A DNA stretch of 9,180 nt from JBBSHJ01 sp038253135. GTDB lineage: Bacteria; Actinomycetota; Actinomycetes; Mycobacteriales; QHCD01. This document shows, piece after piece, positions 5,613 through 9,180 of this stretch (the first letter of the stretch is position 1; every line of letters starts with the position of its first letter). Made by a program: the position numbers and the translations under genes. The notes beneath the pieces are model-generated. The model made no database searches. It saw nothing but the letters and a program-made list of their open reading frames with translations, and was not told where the DNA came from. The stretch spans positions 1 to 9,180 of the forward strand of contig JBBSHJ010000116.1 of NCBI GenBank assembly GCA_038253135.1, in the 5' to 3' direction.

Positions 5613-7094
5613 TCAGGCGCCGGTCGCGCTATCGGGCGCGGGCTCGTCGGCGGCGTCGGCTGGAAGTTTCTGGTATCCGTGTGGTCCGGGCCGGACGGCG
5701 ATGCCGAAGATGCGTTCGATGCGGTTGCGGACGAGCTGGTCCTGCTCAGGTGGCAGTGGCGGTGGTGCCAGGGAGTCATAGCTGTGCCCGGTGGGTAGGG
5801 TGGTGCGTACCGTTTGCGGGCGGTCGCGGGTACCGTCGTCGATGATTTCGGTGTGCCAGCCGCGGGCTTCCTTGGCGTAGTTGCACGCTTCGCACAGACC
5901 CTGCCCGTTGCTAGCGGTGGTCTGCCCGTGTTGGTGGACTGGGACGGGGTGATCGGCGTGGCGGATCGGGGCGTCGCAGTACGCCGACCGGCAGCTCTGA
6001 TCGCGGAGCACGATCAGATCGCGAAGCGCGCCGTCGAAGACCCGCCGCCGCGAGTCCATTCGCACCAGCGACCCGTCGCTCGGGCGGGTGTAGAGCCGGC
6101 GCAGCCAGGCTCGGGCGCGCCGCTGTGCCGTGGGATCGGCCGGGCTGTGGCCGGTGCCGGAGGAGTTGCGGGACGAAGTGCCGTTCTCGGCTGAGCCGTT
6201 GCCGGCGGCGAGTCGGCGGGCCAGCTCGGCCGGGATCGGGCCGTAGCCGGCCAGGGTGCCCGGCCGGTCGCTGCCGGCCCACATGGTGTCCTCGTCCATG
6301 ACCAGGCCGATCTCCACCGGCACCGCCTCGGCGGTTTCCTGACCGGTGATCCGTTCGATCAGGGTGTCGGCGCGGACCTGGTCGCGGCTGCGCGGATCAC
6401 CGGTGGCCCGGGCAGAGTTGGCTGCCTTTTCCAGGGCGGCGTGCGCGGCCACGCCGTGGGCGACGGGCAGCAGTGCGGAGAGCCAGACCATCGTGTCCGG
6501 GGCCGGGCGCAGGGTGACCCGGCGGTCTCTTTCCGCCTTGGCGGTGCGGGCGATAGCGGCGGCCGGGTCGAGCCGGTAGGCCGCGGCCCGAGCGGCGGCG
6601 CGGATCTTGCGATCACCCATCCCGCCCAGCCCTTCGCCGATTTCGGCGTCCACCGCCTCGCGCAGCTCGTCGCTGAGCGCGGCGGTCTCGGTGACCACGA
6701 TGGCGGCTCGCCACTCGCTGATCCGCCCCTGGCACAGCGCGTCGTACGTTTTGGGCAGCTGCCCAACCAGCGCCCGGGCCAGGGTCAAGTGCCGGGCCCC
6801 GTGGTGGGGGGATTCGTGCCGGGCGAAACCGATCAACCCGGCGAGGCCCTGCCCGCGGCGGCGCTGGGGCACCCCGGCCGCGTCGTCCTTGGCCACCATC
6901 GATTCGGCCAGCTCGACCGACACCCGGGCTTGGGCTCCTGCGGCGGCGGACTTGATCTGCTCGAGCAGCTCGATCTGATCGACCCGCTCGGCATCGCCGA
7001 CCTGAGCGTCGAGTCGTTGCACGCAGGTCAGGACCGCGCGGAGCGCATCGGTCGGGAAGGCATCTGCCCCACCGGTCCGTCCGCTTTCGTACAT
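5613..7094 (-). CDS. 13E12 repeat family protein: DUF222 domain plus HNH endonuclease domain
   Basis: The protein has 493 residues from ATG 7094. Residues of about 20-270 fit DUF222, the helical Arg/Ala/Glu-rich domain that defines the mycobacterial 13E12 repeat family. The C-terminal part (about 345-420) is an HNH nuclease domain: LRDLIVLRDQSCRSAYCDAP has the first Cys pair (368, 373), RHADHPVPV gives the His-Asp-His core (379, 381, 382), and NGQGLCEACNYAKEARGW gives Asn396 and the second Cys pair (401, 404), completing the zinc site. All key residues are present, so a working metal-dependent DNA nuclease is plausible. A Gly/Ser/Asn-rich linker (about 297-325) joins the domains. The family is multicopy and dispersed in actinomycete genomes, but its role is unproven. 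The ATG at 7094 is chosen because a promoter lies directly before it; the open frame extends to a TTG at 7130, but that codon is part of the -35 box. Confidence 0.92.
   Translation of the reverse strand: MYESGRTGGADAFPTDALRAVLTCVQRLDAQVGDAERVDQIELLEQIKSAAAGAQARVSVELAESMVAKDDAAGVPQRRRGQGLAGLIGFARHESPHHGARHLTLARALVGQLPKTYDALCQGRISEWRAAIVVTETAALSDELREAVDAEIGEGLGGMGDRKIRAAARAAAYRLDPAAAIARTAKAERDRRVTLRPAPDTMVWLSALLPVAHGVAAHAALEKAANSARATGDPRSRDQVRADTLIERITGQETAEAVPVEIGLVMDEDTMWAGSDRPGTLAGYGPIPAELARRLAAGNGSAENGTSSRNSSGTGHSPADPTAQRRARAWLRRLYTRPSDGSLVRMDSRRRVFDGALRDLIVLRDQSCRSAYCDAPIRHADHPVPVHQHGQTTASNGQGLCEACNYAKEARGWHTEIIDDGTRDRPQTVRTTLPTGHSYDSLAPPPLPPEQDQLVRNRIERIFGIAVRPGPHGYQKLPADAADEPAPDSATGA
7079..7094 (-). 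promoter_or_regulatory. Possible SOS-box (LexA) half site at the 13E12 start codon
   Basis: On the minus strand the bases around the start codon include GTACGA (7091-7086 region), a 5-of-6 match to the right half (GTTCGA) of the mycobacterial SOS box TCGAAC-N4-GTTCGA. The left half is TCATTA, matching only two bases. Some mycobacterial 13E12 genes belong to the LexA regulon, so this may be a decayed site; it is too weak to call active. Confidence 0.2.
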
Positions 7095-7130
7095 ACTAAT
7101 GATTATACCCCACGGCCGGGCCTGCGGCAA
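7095..7130 (-). promoter_or_regulatory. Leaderless-type promoter of the 13E12 gene
   Basis: On the minus strand TTGCCG (7130-7125, -35) is followed, after exactly 17 bp, by a perfect TATAAT (7107-7102, -10). Only seven bases separate the -10 box from the ATG at 7094, so transcription would begin at or one base before the A of the start codon. There is no Shine-Dalgarno sequence in that space. Leaderless mRNAs are common in actinomycetes, which makes this reading likely. Confidence 0.7.
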
Positions 7131-7215
7131 TGATTTGTCCGCACCGCCGTTGCTGCCGATTTCGCTTGCCCAGCAGGAAATCCGGAGTAATCACGCCGAC
7201 ATCCGATGCCCGTGG

Positions 7216-7233
7216 TGGCGGCGATTCCCGCCA
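7216..7233 (+). other. Stem-loop with TGGCGG/CCGCCA arms
   Basis: TGGCGG (7216-7221) pairs perfectly with CCGCCA (7228-7233) around the six-base loop CGATTC. No gene ends here, so it is not an ordinary terminator. Its arm sequence recurs in the repeat at 7473-7500. Confidence 0.4.
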
Positions 7234-7375
7234 TGCCGCCAGTCCGTCATTCGCGACTATGGGGTTTTCGCTGCCGTTCTTCCTACTGCTGCGTCGAGCC
7301 GGGTCCGCACGGACGAGATCACGCGACGCCAGGCGCCGGAATGCGGACCGGCAGTGCCCGGTCGTGGCATCGCCG

Positions 7376-7418
7376 TGGCCGGCCGGCGACCTCGCTACCA
7401 AAATTCGCCTGCCGGCCA
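7376..7418. repeat. 8-bp inverted repeat flanking an A/T-rich core
   Basis: TGGCCGGC (7376-7383) and GCCGGCCA (7411-7418) are perfect inverted copies 27 bases apart. The spacer carries the only A/T-rich stretch of the region. It could be a protein-binding site, but GGCCGG strings arise easily by chance in such GC-rich DNA. Confidence 0.3.
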
Positions 7419-7472
7419 TCGCCGCGACGCCCGCTGCTCAGGTGGTGACCGTCGCAGCGGGTCAGGGTCGTT

Positions 7473-7517
7473 CTGGCGGTATTGTCGGGCCGACCGCCAG
7501 CCCCACCGGCCCGCCAG
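7473..7517 (+). promoter_or_regulatory. Candidate mRNA switch: alternative hairpins before the phosphoesterase ribosome binding site
   Basis: CTGGCGGT (7473-7480) pairs perfectly with ACCGCCAG (7493-7500) across 12 bases. The 7-base 3' arm CCGCCAG occurs again at 7511-7517, where its last two bases overlap the extended Shine-Dalgarno AGAGGAGG (7516-7523). One 5' arm can thus pair with either 3' arm but not both, and the distal pairing would place a stem against the ribosome binding site. A regulatory role is an inference from this geometry; a DNA-level operator is equally possible. Confidence 0.4.
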
Positions 7518-7523
7518 AGGAGG
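7516..7523 (+). promoter_or_regulatory. Strong ribosome binding site of the phosphoesterase
   Basis: AGAGGAGG lies seven bases before ATG 7531 and is nearly a full anti-Shine-Dalgarno match. It fixes the start at 7531, although the reading frame stays open far upstream. Confidence 0.8.
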
Positions 7524-7530
7524 CATTGGA

Positions 7531-9126
7531 ATGAAATATCGATCGCGACGACGCCGGGGTGCAGTCCTCGCTTCGGTCGCAGGCCTGGCCGCCCTGGCCC
7601 TGCTCGGCGGCACCACTCCCAGCCAAGCCGCACCGTCGGCGGGGGAGCCCGCGACGGCTACGCCGATCAAGCACCTGGTGGTGATCTTCGGGGAGAACGT
7701 CTCCTTCGACCACTATTTCGGCACCTACCCGCACGCGCCCAACCCCCAGGGCGAGCCGGGATTCCACGCGAAGGCCGACACGGCCGGTGTCAACGGGCTG
7801 AATGCCGCGCTGCTGACGCACAATCCGAACAGCGCACAACCGCAGCGGTTGGCCCCGAGTGAGGCGCTGACCTGCGACCAGGACCACGGCTACACCGCCG
7901 AGCAGCAGGCGTTCGATCACGGCCTGATGGACAAGTTCGTCCAGTACACCGATTCCGAGAGCTGCACCGCGCCGAACGTCAGCAAGCCCGGCCTGGTCAT
8001 GGACTACTTCGACGGCAACACCGTCACCGGATTGTGGAACTACGCTCAGCACTACGCGATGTCGGACAACTCCTACGGCACCGTATTCGGCCCGTCCACG
8101 CCCGGAGCGCTCGACCTGGTCTCCGGTCAGACCCACGGCGGCTACGCGGTGACGCCGGCGGGCACCCGGACCACTGACCCGTATGTCGTCGCGTCGCCGG
8201 ACAGCAATGGTGTGGGGACGGTCATCAACGACCCCGATCCCGCCTACGACGACTGCGCCAATACCCGCAATCACGCGGTGATGACCGGCCAGAACATTGG
8301 TGACCTGCTCAACGCCCGCGGCGTGAGCTGGGGCTGGTTCCAGGGCGGCTTCCGGCCGACCGTCGAGGCCACCGCCACCAGCAAAGCGGTCTGCGGATCC
8401 GCGCACCAGAATATCGGCGGCGTCTCGGTGACCGACTACAGCCCGCACCACGAGCCGTTCGAGTACTACCAGTCCACCGCCAACCCGCACCACCTGGCGC
8501 CGTCGTCGCTGGCCGCGATCGGTCACAACGATCGGGCCAATCACCAATACGACCTGCGCGACTTGCGCAGTGCGCTCTCGACCGGCAATCTGCCCGCGGT
8601 GAGTTTCCTCAAGGCCGCGGAATATCAGGACGGCCACGCCGGCTATTCCGATCCGCTGGACGAGCAGCACTTCGTGGTGAACACGCTGAACCAGCTGCAA
8701 TCCAGCAAGGAGTGGAAGTCGACCGCTGTGGTGCTGGCCTACGACGACAGCGACGGCTGGTATGACCACCAGCAGGGGCCGATCGTCAACGACAGCCAGT
8801 CCGCCGACGACGCGCTGTCCGGGCCCGGAATGTGCGGCGGCAATGCCTCCCTTGGCGGCTACCAGGAGCGTTGCGGCTACGGCCCACGGCTGCCGCTGCT
8901 CGTACTCTCGCCGTATGCCCGCCGCAACTACGTCGACCACACGATCACCGACCAGACGTCGATCCTGCGGTTCGTCGAGGACAACTGGCTGGCCGGCCGG
9001 CGCATCGGCGACGGGTCCTACGACTCGCTCGCCGGCAGCCTCACCGGAATGCTGGACCTGACCGGCCGGCACCCCACCCAGGCGCTGTATCTGGCACCCT
9101 CCACGGGCGAGCCGCTGCATCGCTGA
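7531..9126 (+). CDS. Secreted phosphoesterase (phospholipase C / acid phosphatase AcpA-like family)
   Basis: The 531-residue protein begins with an export signal: a basic run (KYRSRRRRG), a hydrophobic core (about 11-27), and a probable cleavage after SQA at 33. The mature part is a phosphoesterase-family (PF04185 type) enzyme. IKHLVVIFGENVSFDHYFGT (46-65) is the hallmark first strand, with metal-binding Glu55-Asn56. FGPSTPGALDLVSGQT (186-201) has the nucleophile position, here Ser189. QDGHAGYSDP (366-375) gives His369, and AYDDSDGWYDH (403-413) supplies the late metal ligands Asp405-Asp406. DDSDGW rather than DEHGG places it nearer the AcpA-like acid phosphatase branch than classical mycobacterial phospholipases C. 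Six cysteines, all in the mature part, suit an extracellular protein. It would cleave phosphate esters or phospholipid head groups outside the cell; the substrate is not settled. Export by Tat or Sec is unclear: the arginine run lacks a clean S-R-R-x-F-L-K motif. It is probably monocistronic, with a hairpin after the stop. Confidence 0.93.
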   Translation: MKYRSRRRRGAVLASVAGLAALALLGGTTPSQAAPSAGEPATATPIKHLVVIFGENVSFDHYFGTYPHAPNPQGEPGFHAKADTAGVNGLNAALLTHNPNSAQPQRLAPSEALTCDQDHGYTAEQQAFDHGLMDKFVQYTDSESCTAPNVSKPGLVMDYFDGNTVTGLWNYAQHYAMSDNSYGTVFGPSTPGALDLVSGQTHGGYAVTPAGTRTTDPYVVASPDSNGVGTVINDPDPAYDDCANTRNHAVMTGQNIGDLLNARGVSWGWFQGGFRPTVEATATSKAVCGSAHQNIGGVSVTDYSPHHEPFEYYQSTANPHHLAPSSLAAIGHNDRANHQYDLRDLRSALSTGNLPAVSFLKAAEYQDGHAGYSDPLDEQHFVVNTLNQLQSSKEWKSTAVVLAYDDSDGWYDHQQGPIVNDSQSADDALSGPGMCGGNASLGGYQERCGYGPRLPLLVLSPYARRNYVDHTITDQTSILRFVEDNWLAGRRIGDGSYDSLAGSLTGMLDLTGRHPTQALYLAPSTGEPLHR

Positions 9127-9148
9127 GGCCCGTCACGCCCGTCGCGTC

Positions 9149-9180
9149 TGCCGCTGACCCACTCGAGTCGGGCAGCGGCA
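9149..9180 (+). terminator. Probable terminator hairpin of the phosphoesterase gene
   Basis: Beginning 23 bases after the TGA, TGCCGCT (9149-9155) pairs perfectly with AGCGGCA (9174-9180). An inner CCC/GGG pairing and the self-complementary ACTCGAGT at the tip extend the hairpin. The window ends at the base of the stem, so a following T-run cannot be seen. Confidence 0.65.

Larger units (their letters stand above)
7095..7530. other. Divergent spacer between the 13E12 and phosphoesterase genes
   Basis: The 436-bp region holds the 13E12 promoter at its left end and the phosphoesterase ribosome binding site at its right end. Between them I find no credible gene; open frames here have no recognisable protein features. 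It does hold three inverted repeats described separately (7216-7233, 7376-7418, 7473-7500). The only A/T-rich island, CTACCAAAATTCG (7395-7407), lies in the middle of the second one. I could not identify a convincing -35/-10 pair for the phosphoesterase. Confidence 0.5.

Noticed and set aside
7099..7530. Upstream extension of the phosphoesterase frame to 7099 (144 extra residues).
   Set aside because: The extra part has no signal or domain, would bury the export signal inside the protein, and lacks a ribosome binding site; ATG 7531 has an excellent one.
7462..9120. Long minus-strand open frame (552 codons) opposite the phosphoesterase.
   Set aside because: It is the antisense shadow of a strongly supported gene; its Arg/Val/Gly-rich translation has no recognisable domain.

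Overview
The window is high-GC throughout. Its content (a 13E12-type DUF222/HNH protein, an actinobacterial-style VapC remnant, an MMPL transporter with a WHG-type TetR, GTG/TTG starts and a leaderless promoter) points to a chromosomal segment of an actinomycete (Actinomycetota). The genus cannot be fixed from the sequence. No rRNA, tRNA, CRISPR array, integrase or intact insertion sequence was found.

Layout. Positions 1-97 hold the start of an unrecognised minus-strand gene that runs off the left edge. Next to it, 93-368 (+) is the C-terminal two thirds of a VapC PIN-domain toxin whose N-terminal part is gone. Positions 440-2581 (-) encode a 713-residue RND/MMPL-family transporter. It is divergent from a TetR regulator at 2676-3326 (+) across a 94-bp shared control region, which is the classic arrangement of a repressor and the exporter it controls. 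Positions 3580-5274 (+) encode a polytopic membrane protein resembling GT-C (GT39-like) glycosyltransferases. A gene-poor gap (5275-5612) precedes, on the minus strand, a 493-residue DUF222/HNH protein of the 13E12 repeat family (5613-7094). That gene has an unusually clear promoter, placed so that the mRNA would begin at the start codon. A 436-bp divergent spacer (7095-7530) rich in inverted repeats leads to a secreted phosphoesterase / phospholipase C-like enzyme (7531-9126, +), followed by a strong hairpin at the right edge.

How the genes relate. Only the tetR-MMPL pair forms an obvious functional unit. The glycosyltransferase-like protein, the 13E12 protein and the phosphoesterase each appear to be single transcription units. 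I see no convincing new multi-gene system. The observations most worth following are non-coding: the competing inverted-repeat arms just upstream of the phosphoesterase ribosome binding site, the leaderless promoter of the 13E12 gene with a decayed SOS-box-like half site over its start codon, and the candidate operator between tetR and the transporter.
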